Assembly: GCA_964036665.1 (NCBI GenBank)
Contig: OZ038532.1
Location: 1,240,001 to 1,304,000, forward strand
Origin: Gordius sp. MW1
Taxonomy: Eukaryota > Nematomorpha > Gordioida > Gordea > Gordiidae
Reading direction: 5' to 3'
Length of the DNA: 64,000 nucleotides
The notes under the pieces are model-generated. The model worked only from the letters and a program-made list of their open reading frames with translations, had not been told where the DNA came from and made no database searches. Shown here one piece after another: positions 1-11,742 of the stretch. Numbering within the stretch: position 1 is the stretch's first letter; the number at the start of each line of letters is the position of its first letter. The position numbers were made by a program, and so were the translations under genes.

Positions 1-35
1 CCGCAATCCATGAGCTTTCATAAAACTAAAATATA

Positions 36-86
36 TGGGGGGGGGGGGGGCACAGAGGGGCATCGACCCCCCCCCCCCCCCCCTAA
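36..86. repeat. G-run/C-run MITE fragment
   Basis: A run of 13 G, a short spacer containing CAGAGGGGCAT, and then a run of about 14 C. This is the G-block/C-block arrangement seen in the left half of the CATGGGCGTAGCC MITE family found elsewhere in the window. Neither terminal inverted repeat is recognisable here, so it is called a fragment. Confidence 0.4.
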
Positions 87-1992
87 CGAACTGTTAGTGT
101 ATTTAATAATATCAAAAATAGCGTATAATTCTTGTAAGGGTTGTCGAACTGTCCTTTATGAAATGACCTCAAGACTGGACATCTCTAGTGTGTACTTAAA
201 CACACACATGCTGTTTTTAAGTCTGTCTCCTATACAATATAGGATAAGTTTATTGACACTACGTCCGCCGCCACATTGTATATTTGCTGTGAGAACGGAC
301 GTTAGTGTAAAAAAATTTTATTTTATGAGATTTAATTTTTTTTTTCAAAAATAGGATATTTAAAAAATAGATTATTAAAATGTTGGAATATAATTATAAT
401 AATAAAAATAACAGAAATTGTAATTTTTTATGATTATAAAACCATTTATTTTTATAACTTGCTATGCAATTTATTCTAATGCCAATATAGATAAATTCAA
501 AAAATTTAGAGTGTAGAGCTACAAGATTGCAGATTAAATGAAATATAAAGCTGTTATAAAATTTAATAATTTTAAAAATTGCCTAAATTTTTATAATAAT
601 GCACCAATTATGTGAGTGCCATTTAAGGCATTTTAAAATGAATTTCAGCCATTAAATGATTAAATTTTTTATTGAAAATTTTATTTATAGTTTAAAGGGC
701 GATAAAGTAACATAAAAATCGAATAAATTTTTAGAATGTGGTTTTATATCAAGGGTATGTCGGCAAAAAGTATTTTAAAAGATTAAGTTTAATCATTGCT
801 TTGGAAACATATAATTAAACTTATATGGAGCATAAAAAATACCAAATTCATAATTTATAAAATTGCTGGTCTAAACAAATTAAATTAACCTTTTAAAATG
901 CACAAACACTAAGTATCCTTTCTCATTTAAATTGTAGACCTAATAAATTGGATCAATCTAACTTTAAAATTTAAATTAGAGCACACGTGGAGTTCGGTAA
1001 TAACCTATTTTTAATTAGGATCAGTGAGTTCCACAGCAATATTAATCCAAGCCCAGATTTCTCCCCCCCCCCCCCCTCCCCGCTTAAAGAAGAAAAGTGA
1101 TATAATTTCTATTCTCAGAGTTAATTCCACTTTCATTTCCGTAAAGGTAATGTGAAACTTTTCTTTCTCAGAACTTACTTTTTTAGGGTATATGATCGAA
1201 GGCGGGGGGGGGAGTTCTTTATTTTCTTTCCTTTAACAAATCTTCAAACTCTTCCTTCCCCTTTAATTAATCTTCATTTATTCTAACCGACCCAAATTCG
1301 CCCCGGGTATCAAATTTCACTATTTTCTGCACTGCGCAATAGTAGAAACAGTGCTATGTTTTGATAGGAACTCAAAGGAATTTTAGCAATTTTTAATAAG
1401 TTTTTCCCCTAAATAAACTGTTCCGCTAGCCGATCTCTCTACCCTTAATAAATATCATAATTTTATGGGCGTACTACGAAGTTTCTATTAATATAGAACC
1501 TAATTTGTAGTTAATTTTAGGAGTAAGCCTGCTTACAATTAAAACTGGATAAATTTATTAAGACCGGGCGCTGTGATATCTGATACCAGCATACCATATA
1601 TAAATAGCTGTTGTAAAGCCAATAAAAATATGTGCGGTAAAAATTATTTAAAAAAACGCCATTAATTTCCAGAACACATTGAAGATATATAGTTCGTTAG
1701 CCTTTGATCAATGTAATAAGGCAGAGTTCTAGACTAGTGTGGTTAGCATTTAATGAAGCATTGGAAATAGACTTAATATTCTTATGAATTAAATAGCTAA
1801 TTTTCAACTATGGAAGAATATCATGTTACCCGCGGGCCGCCGACAAAATTTAACAAATGTCAGTTTTTATTATAAAATTCTAAATCTAGAAACAGAAAGT
1901 ATTGTAGAATCAGAATATTTTGTAAAAAAGTGCTGAGTTTAAAGAAGAATTTGCTTATTTAGATTTTTAGAAATTGCTGTTAAATATTAAAT
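87..1992. other. AT-rich intergenic sequence, nothing recognised
   Basis: No gene or well-bounded repeat is recognised. A C-run near 1063-1076 and a G-run near 1203-1211 stand out from the AT-rich background and may be worn MITE parts. Reading frames here are short, low-complexity and without known motifs. Confidence 0.5.
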
Positions 1993-2150
1993 GCTATATA
2001 ATTTATGAGCTCGTTTTTGGTTGTCCGTCCTGTCCTGTTTCTGTCCAACTTGCAATTTTCTTAATAATTGCCGTGGAAACTCATACGGGTTTTTAATGGC
2101 TGTAGACTTAAGCGTCTGTAAAAGACTTTTACTTTGCTTCCACAAATAGA
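1993..2150 (+). repeat. Interspersed repeat family B, copy 1
   Basis: Starts with GCTATATAATTTATGAGCTC and contains the family core GGTTGTCCGTCCTGTCC, followed by AATAATTGCCGTGGAAAC. The core recurs at 2227, 13525, 34361 (-), 38678 (-) and 56480 (-). Better copies end in TGCATAGCAA and its complement, so the family looks like a short inverted-repeat element. Boundaries are approximate. Confidence 0.6.
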
Positions 2151-2226
2151 CTAGCTAATGACCGATGATCGGCTTTAATTTTTTGCCCAAATTCCATTAC
2201 TGTTTCTGGACCCGACTGATTATATT

Positions 2227-2360
2227 GCTATACAATTTATAGGCTCTTTTGTGGTTGTCCGTCCTGTCCAACTTGCAATTTTTTAATAATTGCTCTGGAA
2301 ACTTATACGGATTTTATGCTTTTGGAAAAGATTTTTATTTTGCTTTCCCATATGTGCTTT
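2227..2360 (+). repeat. Interspersed repeat family B, copy 2
   Basis: A second copy in the same orientation about 230 bp downstream, starting GCTATACAATTTATAGGCTC and carrying the TTGTCCGTCCTGTCC core. It is slightly shortened in the middle relative to copy 1. The direct arrangement suggests a local duplication or two independent insertions. Confidence 0.6.
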
Positions 2361-4289
2361 GCTGGTTTAAATTTTAACCACAGGGCATGACAGGACAGGA
2401 GAAAACTTCAAAGCGGCAACCTAGTTTTTTGTGAGTTATCATCAATAATTTAATGTAGCGCGAGTAAAATTACAATCCAATTAAATTTATTAACTCATTA
2501 GGTTGTGATGGATCTACTAATTTGACACGCTTAATTAGATGACTTAATAATTTTTCACGCTTTCACGTAATTTTCCAAAATATCTACAGAGAACTCCTCT
2601 AACCACCACTCGAGCTGCCAGCAAAAGTCAGTGTAACGTGTGTGTGTTTGTGTGGTCTAAATCCAAAATCGATATCGCTGTTATTACATGTGCCTGCCTC
2701 CATTCTTAACCGCAAATTGTCCTTTATAATAGGTTAGGGTCCAAAATTTGAACTTTTTTTTTGCCTTGCCAGAGGGTCTCTCTCGCTCGGTTAGTAGGGA
2801 CCGTGCCTTAATAAGGTACAATTTAAGGTTCTTTCCGGCAGAAAACCCCCACGTCCTCTCGTCAACTATTTAAAATTCAATAATTCGCCTGACGACTGGG
2901 CGAAGGCAATAAACTTGGAAAAAAATGAAAGGGATAGTAAGAGTCGGGTAATGCCTTTAAAAATCGATAGATGCGAATAGCCAACGAACTTATACAGCCT
3001 GGTGACTACCTCTCACAACACCCATCCCATAGTTAAATGGCGTTGAATGGCTTGTCCAAGATAACGAGAATTTGAGGATTTGAGAGAAATTAAAATGTAA
3101 TTTATGTAATTTATTAGTGAGCAATAAATAGAATGTGTTGATCCGTGATTAGAGAACCGACATTAGATTAAAGGAGGGGCTGGACAATAAAGTTTTGTAA
3201 GTGGCACAACGATTTAGGGATCAAGAGGGGCAGCTGCCCCCTAAAATCCTCAATCTAAAACTCTGTAATTTTTAATAAAATAATGGTTACAATTTCAAAA
3301 AATGACATGTCTTTATTTTATGGTTGGTTATGCCCTTGATGTAATTTAATCTAATTAAATAAGTAAGTTTGGCCAAACTCGTTAATGTTTTAGAAACATT
3401 GGTAACGCGTTATGCGACTTATAAAGCTCGAGAAATTGAAAAATTCAGAATTTTATATCTCATTATCGATCAAACTATTATTGCAGAGAATTATGGACAG
3501 TCGAAACTTCTTAATCGCAAATCGGATTATCGCGAAAATCTTTTAATCTCGAAGTTAACCGCCATTTTGTTTTTTTTTAAACAATAATATTAACAAAAAC
3601 ATCGTTTATTGACATCGCTTAATAGTACAATATCGGATATTCACAAACATTTTGGAGTCCTTAAATCAACCAGATAATTATATAAAATATCGTTTTATTG
3701 CGAAGCGTAAGAAACGAATATTTAATATAATGTACATATACTTTTATTTCCATCGTTTAATCGCGAAAAAAAAAATCAGGCCAAGGTTTTGCATTCAAAT
3801 GATAAAATCTGAAAGTTAATTCATCTTATGCAATTACTAGATGGAAGTCTTTGTTTTAATATATAAAAGGCTTGCCCTTTTTAAAGAAAATCCTCAAAAC
3901 TTTTGTGACTAACCGCTATACATGATGCCTATTTAAATGCGTAACAATGCAAAAATAATTAATTGAATTACTTCAATACTTTTAGTTATTTTTGTAAGGC
4001 CAATCAACCTTTATGCAGGCAGTTGATTGTAGAAAAATAGAAAAATATATGTATTTGGCTTATATTAAATACCGTCACTACGTCAAATACTATATTTAAT
4101 TATAATAAAAGTCCTAGATGTAGTGACCCATAGGCGCACGCTGGATTTCATTATTTTTGGAATTTTCTTCAAATATTTGCCGTGAGTTTGTCTAGCCAAA
4201 TTTGAATATTTTTACATTCTATTAGCGCTGGTGTAGAAATGTAATAGAAGAGCTTGTCGTCCTTTTTACACAACAAATTATTATCGTGT
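2361..4289. other. Intergenic sequence with a higher-GC patch
   Basis: No gene is recognised. About 2560-3060 is less AT-rich than its surroundings and includes a GT-rich microsatellite near 2640, but no convincing protein frame. Around 3217-3262 there is a CAGCTGCCCCCT piece resembling the internal part of the CATGGGCGTAGCC MITE. A 72-codon + frame at 3369-3587 resembles no family I know and ends in a poly-T run. Confidence 0.4.
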
Positions 4290-5647
4290 CATAGGCTTTA
4301 TTCTTCCTCTTTATCAGTTATTTGGTCCCACAGTCGGGGGGTTTGTTTTAATGAGTTTCTTCCATCTTGACCGGGTAAGTGCCATTTTTTGACTAATCTC
4401 TTTTGTTACTTTATCGACTTGCCCTTTCCACGTAACACGAGGTCGTCCTCTTCCACTCTTCCACGGTACTTCCATGTCCAGTTTCGTCTCCGTTCTTAGT
4501 ATATGCCCATACCATCTTAGCCGAGTTTCGTTAATCATGTCCACTATAAGTTGAATACCCATTTTTTCTTAGAAAGTCATTCGTCATATTGTCAAGTTTG
4601 TATCCCCCAAGCTTCATCCTAGCATTCTCATCTCTCTGGTATGTAATATCTTCAGTGGTGCTTAATGCCCATTTTGCGCTTCCATAGAGTAACACCAGTT
4701 TACGATGGATATGTAAACCTTTGCTTTTTACCCATATTGGTATTTTCTTGTTGCATAGTGCGCCGGATACACTTCGCCATTCGAGCCATCCTTTTTGGAT
4801 CCGGGCATTGACTTCCGTTGCGCAACCTCCCTCTTGATGTTTGATCGGGTCATAAACCTGTCTACTTTTTGGTACTTTAGACAGTCATTTGATGGGCTGA
4901 CTGTGAGGGTAATTTCCATGTATACCGTTTTTCGATCGTTGACCTTTAAACCATATCTAGATAAGCGCTTTTATTATTTTCGGCTTCTTCGAATACTTTA
5001 TCCTTTGCTTCCTCGCATAGTACTATATCATCGGAATATAGCGTACACCATGGCGATGACTTTTTTATGTCTCTCGTTATCGTACTATAATTATATTAAA
5101 TAAAAAGGGACTTAAAGCAGATCCTTGAAATCAAATTTCAGCCTGAAAAGATTTAGAGTCTCCACCTGTCGTCCTAACGCAAGAAGGCTTCATAAATATT
5201 TGTCATAAGCCTTGCGCTAAGGATATTTTGTTTCTCTAGCACCACCATATTAAATCGCGAGAGACCGTGTCACAAGCTTTCCCCATGTCGATGAAGACCA
5301 TTGTAGCTCTCTCCTCTTTTCGCCATATTTATCCATCATTTGTTTTAGTTCGAATTGAGTCGATTTTGCATTTGCCGGCCACAAATCCGAATTGATTAGC
5401 CGATATTTCCACCTCGTTTTTCAGCCTGTTACTAAGATCTTTTCCATAAGCTTCAAGGAGTGGCAATTTAGCTTGGTACCTTTGTAATTGCCACAGTCCT
5501 GAGGATGTCCTTTGCCTTTAAATAAGGGTACAATCGTACTTGCTCTCCATTGATTGGAAATTCGCTCTTCTACCAATATCTTGTTAAAGAAGTTCGTTGT
5601 GGTGGTAACTCCTTCTTCATAGCATCCTAGCAATGCTTCCATAGGTA

Positions 5648-5798
5648 CATGGGCGTGGCCAGGGTGCCCTAATTTACAAAAAAAAAATTTCAAAGCAAAA
5701 ACGTTGAAAAATTAAAAAAATTATGTTTTGCCCCCCTCTAATTGAACTTTTAAACGTTTCGCCCCTTCCCCCTTAATCCAAAACTTGGCTAGCCCATG
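5648..5798. mobile_element. CATGGGCG-family MITE inside the LINE
   Basis: 151-bp element starting CATGGGCGTGGCCAGG and ending TTGGCTAGCCCATG, flanked by an exact 8-bp target duplication CATAGGTA at 5640-5647 and 5799-5806. It has A/T-rich internal sequence and C-rich blocks. It interrupts the reverse-transcriptase part of the LINE, so it inserted later. The 8-bp duplication fits hAT-type transposition. Confidence 0.85.
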
Positions 5799-5965
5799 CA
5801 TAGGTATTCCATCTAAGCCATTAGCCTTTTTGCACCTTGTTCATTTGTGTCCTAACTCCATCTTTTTGAAAGAGTTCGACATACATATGTTTGGCTCAAT
5901 ATCGGGAAGGGAATCTTTGCCATTTGCAATATTGATAAGTTTTTTAAAATATATATCCTAAGATA

Positions 5966-6122
5966 ATAGTCCTGCGGGATTGATAAAAAAGGTGGATCCC
6001 TCATTATGCCTTTATTCTAAACTACCCTTTCTCCATTTTTTCTCTTGTTAATGGTCACAAGCGGACCGCAATATAGGAGCCCCTTTCCTCCCACCTTTTT
6101 TATCAATCCCACAAGACCATTA
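5966..6122. mobile_element. Short inverted-repeat element inside the LINE
   Basis: About 155 bp bounded by imperfect inverted ends. The left end contains GGGATTGATAAAAAAGGTGG and the right end contains its complement, CCACCTTTTTTATCAATCCC. Outside these the ends diverge slightly (GTCCTGC against GGTCTTGT). No clean target duplication can be fixed. It belongs to a different family from the CATGGGCG MITEs. Confidence 0.6.
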
Positions 6123-7656
6123 ATAAAACCCCCTAGTTTATATAATGGATTTATTATTTCTTAGTACATTTTTAAATTATCCTTTCCACCTTTCCATCAC
6201 TTCTCGGCTTGAATAAGGTTTGACCCTTGTCGTTAAGAACTCCCACATCGGCCTTTCTTCTCCCTTATCTTGGCCAATTTGATGCGCCTATCTCAGTTTG
6301 TTTGCCATCTAGGAGTACGCGGCATTCTTCGCTATTGCAACTGCCTTTCCTCTACTCTTGATAATCAACTGACTTTTTGGATTTATGTCACTGTCCATAT
6401 AAATTTCTCTTTCTTTCGATGAACTCCCTAACTGATTGATCCACCACCATAGTTCCCTATTAATAGCTTTGCCTCTTTTGGTCTGCCCTAGAACTCGAAG
6501 TTTCCTTTATGTCTTAGTTAGCGTCTCTCAATTGACGTCTACATCCCTTTGCAACTTCCTTGCACCCAAAGAGGAGGCTTGTTTATCGTTCCTTGACGTA
6601 TCCTTTAATTTTTCTCATCAAATTCGATGTTCATAGATCTTTCTTCTTTCGGTAAATACTTTTCTGTCAAGATCCATAACAAGGGGACGATGTTGCCTGG
6701 CGATTTCTTCCCCTGTAAAACTTTGCAATCCTTGATATTCCATAAGATCTTTAGCCATATGAGCAGATAATCAATTTTATTAAAATGCTTCCCACTTCTA
6801 TAAATCACAATATAATCTTCGCGCCTTTGAAAAGGGGTGTTAAAGATCAACATGTCGTATGCTTGGGATACTTAGAGAAGTTTTTCCCCTTCTGCGTTCT
6901 TAGCCCATGCCCATAGCCTCCATGATCGCGTTCATGCCCGAGGTAATTTTTCCCTATGTGAGCGTTGAAATCGGCCCCAACAGTTAGCCTTTCTTCCTGT
7001 CCTATTTTATGTAGTTCCTTTTCCAATGAATCGAAGAATATGTGTTTCTCTAATTTTATGCCAATTTGGGAAGCATACGTGCACATGAGATTTAGGAGGC
7101 CCCCTTGATCTGCAATCTTCACCCACATCTGTCGGAACAACGCTTAACTTCCACCACCTTGTCCTTTAACGATTCGCTTAGAACGATACCGACCTCGTTT
7201 CTGCGATTTGGTGACCCAATGTAGAATAGTTTTTATCATTCTCCTAACTCCCGAGCTTTGGCTCCGTTCCACCCCGTCTCTTGTAGGCAGCCGATGTGTA
7301 CCTTTCTTCTTTTTAGCATTTTTGCGACCTAGATGCTCTTTCCCGTCAACGTTTCCACATTCCAGCACGTTATTCGCATTCTTTCCATAATATATTTCCT
7401 TAACCGCTTTCGTTGTGAGTTGGACAGTAACCCTAGTTTATATTTCAAATTGCACGGGCGGGGTATTCAGGCGTAGTTTGTGAAGGATGCCCTAGCTTTT
7501 TGTTGTAAATTTTTCTTTAACCTATCATGATTTGGGGGTTGGTTTTATGGTCAGTTTCCGACCTGACGCCAACCCTCCACTTTTTGCACACGGACTTGGA
7601 GTTGTCGTAGGCAGTGTTTGCTATAAGATTTATTGAAACCATATAATCTCCCGTGT

Positions 7657-7820
7657 CATAGGCGCACCCAGGGGGTGGCAGGGAAAAGCAGCTGCCCCCC
7701 TATGAATCCAAAAATTCGTTAAAATTTATATATGACTAAAATTGGTAAAAATTATCATTTGGCCCCTCCTTTAATTATTATGCCCCCCCCCCTATAATTT
7801 CAATCTTGGCTACGCCAATG
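7657..7820. mobile_element. CATGGGCG-family MITE, diverged
   Basis: Starts CATAGGCGCACCCAGG and ends GGCTACGCCAATG, with the family's internal GCAGCTGCCCCCC block, an A/T-rich centre, and the GGCCCCTCC and GCCCCCCCCCC blocks. The flanking 8-mers do not match, so the boundaries come from the inverted ends only. Confidence 0.65.
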
Positions 7821-8844
7821 CCCTTTTGATTTACCACTTTCAAAACTAACATAAATATCTTCTACATAATTATTCTATAGTATTTAATGCCTGGGATAGG
7901 TCTAGGCTGGCATATAAAAATAGGTGTAAGCTGCTTACAAATGTAGAGCCCTTTTAATTACTTCTCTTTGGGCTAAGTTAGGATCGGTCTTACCCGTCCA
8001 AAAAAATAATGTATTTTAAGCCCTAGCAATTTCTAAATATATTTTGAATTCAAAATCTAATTTTCTCATATACGCTCAAATTAATTCATATAATTGCGTG
8101 AAAGAGAACCAGAAAAATTTTAGTAGTTGATACTTTGCATTATTTTGCAACGATTAAATCATTTATTTATTTTTTCAATTTTTTTGAAATTTTTTATTTT
8201 GCAATTAAAAATAAATAGGCTTTCTGAATTATTTACTTTTTAAATTATTGTATATTTTAAAAATATTTTGTCTAAAATCATAAATATAGAAAAGTGGTTA
8301 GGGTAAAAAGCTATACTATATACATGTAGGCTCAAATAAATAATTATTACCAATACAATTTGGGTAGTTTAAAATTGTTGTTAAAGGTTTTTTGACTCTC
8401 AGGTTGAGCTAGTCTATTAAGTCCGATCATTTTAGTAGAATTAGCCCAAGCCAATAACGAAATCTTCTCATGGACCTTAAAATAAATATAGAATTATCTT
8501 TCTATATTCTTACTTTAATAACAATTGTTAATTCATAAATATTGCTTTATTCGGACGTTCTGTCACCTAATAAAAGGTTTTTATAGGTAATATTATTACC
8601 ACTAGAAGTTAAGTTTTTCAGGTTTTCCCCATTAATTTGAATAAAAAGTTATAAGAATCTAATCTTGTGTAACTGATCATCATAAACTTCTTTAAGTAAA
8701 ATTTAACGCTTTAATGATTAGATTTTTAAGGTATTACATTAATTAAAGTTTTTTTTTATTAATATTTTTTATTTAATATATAAAAAAGGATCACATGGGT
8801 AAAATACATTAGTAAATAAAATACTACAAAAGAAAACGCGTTAA
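7821..8844. other. AT-rich intergenic sequence, nothing recognised
   Basis: Very A/T-rich sequence between two mobile-element remains. No protein motif, RNA gene or bounded repeat is recognised. Confidence 0.5.
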
Positions 8845-10110
8845 AACTAATTAGATGGCATTGATCCGTGTAGAGTTGTTAAATTGCTAACTTTCTTCAA
8901 CTCCAGCTACCATCTGCTCCAGTTTCTGCTCGGCCCTCGAGCATTTTTATATGCTACTGTTCTGCCTAGTGTATTGTGCTATCGCGCATATTAAGCAACT
9001 CAGTGTGGGTGCTCGCGTCTGAAGTTTGAAGAAAGTTAGCAATTTAACAACTCTAGATCCGTGTATGGAAATCGTGTTGGATTTGACGATTTCCATAGTG
9101 ATCTTTTGCCTGGTGTAGAAGAATTCCTTAGGTTCTAAAGAAGAATTCGTCATCGCTTTCCCGATTTGTTTGAGGAAAGCGAGAGCCTCTGAACCTAGGT
9201 TGTAATAGTGGTAGCCACCACGGGGATGAAAACTGTTTTGGTGAGAGTGGAATATTTTTCGGCCTTTTTCCTCTCTGCCTTGATTATAAGGTCGGGGGAA
9301 GAGTTTGAGGGGGCGAAGATGTCGACCGTAGTAAAATCCATGTGAGATTTAGACAACGGGACCAAGGTATGAGCGTTAGCCCGTCTGGTCTTTTCCCGTC
9401 GGTTGTACTGAGGCCGACAGGCTCTAGAGTATTGGGATAACCGGCTTTCCGAAGGTACTGACCTATGATTTTGTTAATTCCCGCATGTCTGGGGTTGCGG
9501 CCTTTGCTGTACTTGCAGTGAAGAGGATGGTGTCCATTGGGTTGGACCGGCTGTTTGCAGAGCTCGCACATATATGGGGAAACGATGTCGCAGCCGAGGC
9601 GGAGGCCTATGGCGATGCGTAACTCTTCACCAGACATATGAAGCCCAAATTCCTGCTCGGGATTGCTTCGGGCCATTCGTAACCGCTGTTGGAGGAGGCC
9701 CAATTGAAAAGGAGTTTTCCCTGACATAGTTCGTTCGAGGAGAGGAAAGCTACGAAACGTGCTATTAGGGGAAGGTCCCATTCCTTTTGAGACACTCCAA
9801 GTGGTCGTTCGGCAGACTCGTGCTTGTACGCATCCCACATGTTAAGAGCCTCTTGAAGGTGCGGGTCTGGGAGGGATGTGATCCCTGAGATTAGACGGTC
9901 GGTACTCATGCGAAATGAAATATATCCCGCTAGTGCAATATGTCGTGGGGATCTAATCCCGATTTTAGAGGGAAGGGATGTCTGAAGCCATTGTAAGGGA
10001 CTAAATTTAAGGTTGAGGCAGATTTTGAAAAGATTTTGTATGCTCCGTTCAATGAGGTTGAGTTGCTCAGGGCAGAGAGTGGTTAATTTTAGGGATTAAA
10101 AGGAAGTTTT
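8845..10110 (-). pseudogene. C-terminal part of a second non-LTR retrotransposon
   Basis: Remains of the C-terminal region of a LINE reverse-transcriptase polyprotein. From about 10090 downwards the - strand reads ...LPSKIGIRSPRHIALAGY, then LPDPHLQEALNMWDAY. A frameshift leads into IAIGLRLGCDIVSPYMCELC, a Cys/His knuckle (C-x2-C ... H-x4-C) with GHHPLHCKYSKGRNPRHAGIN, and then LEPVGLSTTDGKRPDGLTLIPW. After another frameshift come LTFFKL-type C-terminal residues and NTISIHGS. A MITE at 8871-9055 interrupts the final codons; past it the frame resumes and ends MPSN-stop. I recognise this Cys/His plus RPDG-x4-PW tail from LINE proteins of several invertebrates but do not assign a clade. A related + strand piece lies at 54105-54455. 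Confidence 0.75.
8871..9055. mobile_element. hAT-like MITE with 30-bp TIRs (TAGAGTTG ends)
   Basis: 185-bp element with perfect 30-bp terminal inverted repeats beginning TAGAGTTGTTAAATTGC and ending GCAATTTAACAACTCTA. It is flanked by an exact 8-bp duplication GATCCGTG at 8863-8870 and 9056-9063. It has no coding capacity. It splits the last codons of the LINE C-terminus, whose frame runs through once the element and one duplication copy are ignored. Confidence 0.9.
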
Positions 10111-10319
10111 TTCGCTTTGCGCTGGCCCAATCATCAAAGCTGCCCGAACTATGCCCGGCTCGAAATGATGATTCCTCCAGATTTAGTAATAATTTTCTCT
10201 TAGTTTCCTAACAATTTTCATTTGATTTTAAATTTTTTTGATAAAAACTACGATAAGTAAACTCTATACAACCAATTAAAAAGGGAGCTAGATAATATAC
10301 GATGGCAAAATAATATATT

Positions 10320-10475
10320 CTAAAAAATCGGATCAAGCCCCTATTGCCCGAATCATGTTAGAGTGTCGGCCCTGGCCAGCTCGGAAATCTAAATTTACTA
10401 CAGCCGCCTGGTATGGTCCGGCCCGTGGACCGAGCGGGCAGTGTCGGTAGCGGTCGGGCCTTTCTGGTCTTTGAT
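10320..10475. repeat. GC-rich subterminal-repeat fragment
   Basis: A block with scattered CGGGCC/GGCCCG motifs in otherwise AT-rich DNA. It resembles the subterminal zones of the TAGAGACC hAT family (41990-43587, 46177-46820), but no terminal repeat or target duplication is visible. The open frame across it (10333-10605, -) is an artefact of the low stop density in GC-rich sequence. Confidence 0.35.
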
Positions 10476-10479
10476 CCAA

Positions 10480-11742
10480 ACCTTTCTTCTTGATCACTGA
10501 GAACTGTTGATGGTAATTATTCTTCATGGTTCTAAACCTCCAATTTAGAGAGACTAATAGTGAGGGCATATTATGTCTCGTGGGTACGACAAAAACCATA
10601 TACAACCTTTAGTTGATGGTTGATGCATTTAATTACTTCAAAAAAATAAAAATTTGTGTGTTTTTAGCACAATATTTGTGGAAACAAGATTTAAGTAGAA
10701 CTTGTTATTTTTGAAAATCGTTCATTAGTTTATATAAAGAAGATTCGAACAAAGAGACAAAAACTGTTAATTTTGTCGCTTGGCAAATCGAGGTCTAGAT
10801 ATAACATATAAATCATAGAAATTACCTTTCGCTGATAAAGAAACTTGTTTGTCAACCCTACTTACTATGAATATCATCTGAGTTTCAATGTTATCTGCTA
10901 GTCGAATTACCTGCTAAATGTCAAAATCCTTGTTCTGCAATTGCTTGCATAGTGAGGATGTATTGCTAAAAAACATATTAAGATATGAAAGGGAAATCAA
11001 GTATTCAGATTGTCGAAGAGACTATCCATTTAATTTATAAACCTGCTGCGTACTAGGTGTGGGAGGGTCAGGTAATCTTGTGGAAAGATGCTTTATCGAG
11101 TTTTTTTTAGCAAATTAACAAGTGAATTTGGGAAAAGAGACCTAATCATTAGAAGCCTTTTTGCTAAAAATCGAATTTGAAAAGAAAAATTATATATAAT
11201 CTTTTAAAGTATTTAGAAGTGTCTTAGTTTTTTATGCAACTATAAATACTCTTAATTCCAATTGCGTAGGGAAGGGGTGTTTTTCGGGTTAGAACCCCTC
11301 CCATGATTTTCAATTTATATAATTTTTATATTGTATATTTAATAAAAATGAATATTTGTTAAAATTTTACTTTTAATATTTTATTATTTTTACGCTAGTG
11401 TCACTTTAAACTAGGAAAAAAAATTTTTTATCCAAAAAAATAGTTACAAAAAATTTCACCTTGAAAATTTTTTAACCCCCCTTGAGGAATCCTAGTTACG
11501 CCTATGCATTCATTTAATAATTTATTTATTAATAAAGAAATATATTTTTTTAATTCTGCTAAAGAGGAGGGATTCACGCTTCTCCCCCCCCCCCCGGCAG
11601 GCCACTAGACGTTGCTATTCTCTTAAAAGCACCGAAGGACTTCATTATTTAAATAAACTATTGTTTGGAGATATAAATGCTTGTTTAATAGATAATCATT
11701 TTGAATATAATATATTAGCAAAGTAAGCTAGTTATTTATTAC
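10480..11742. other. Intergenic sequence with one worn MITE-like stretch
   Basis: No gene is recognised. Between about 11258 and 11512 a stretch starts TTGCGTAGGGAAGG and ends CCTAGTTACGCCTATGC. This looks like a badly worn relative of the CAGGCGCGTAGCC MITE seen at 11900-12177. A C-run lies at about 11583-11595. Confidence 0.4.

Larger units (their letters stand above)
4290..7400 (-). pseudogene. RTE-like non-LTR retrotransposon (LINE), broken
   Basis: Degenerate copy of an endonuclease/reverse-transcriptase polyprotein on the - strand. The 5' part near 7390 reads MRITCWNVETLTGKS, the usual opening of an AP-endonuclease domain, followed by GCLQETGWNG. Near 5690-5420 a frame shows NQWRASTIVPLFKGKG and then CGNYKGTKL, typical of the start of the reverse transcriptase. 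Near 5050 the catalytic box reads YSDDIVLCEEAK. The last segment (4562-4314) holds RLRWYGHILR and a final TRSRWKKLIKTN, typical of RTE-clade C-termini. Many stops and frameshifts lie between these pieces, so it cannot be active. A MITE at 5648-5798 and another inverted-repeat element near 5966-6122 have inserted into it. A second, short copy of the 3' end lies at 39045-39256. Confidence 0.85.
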
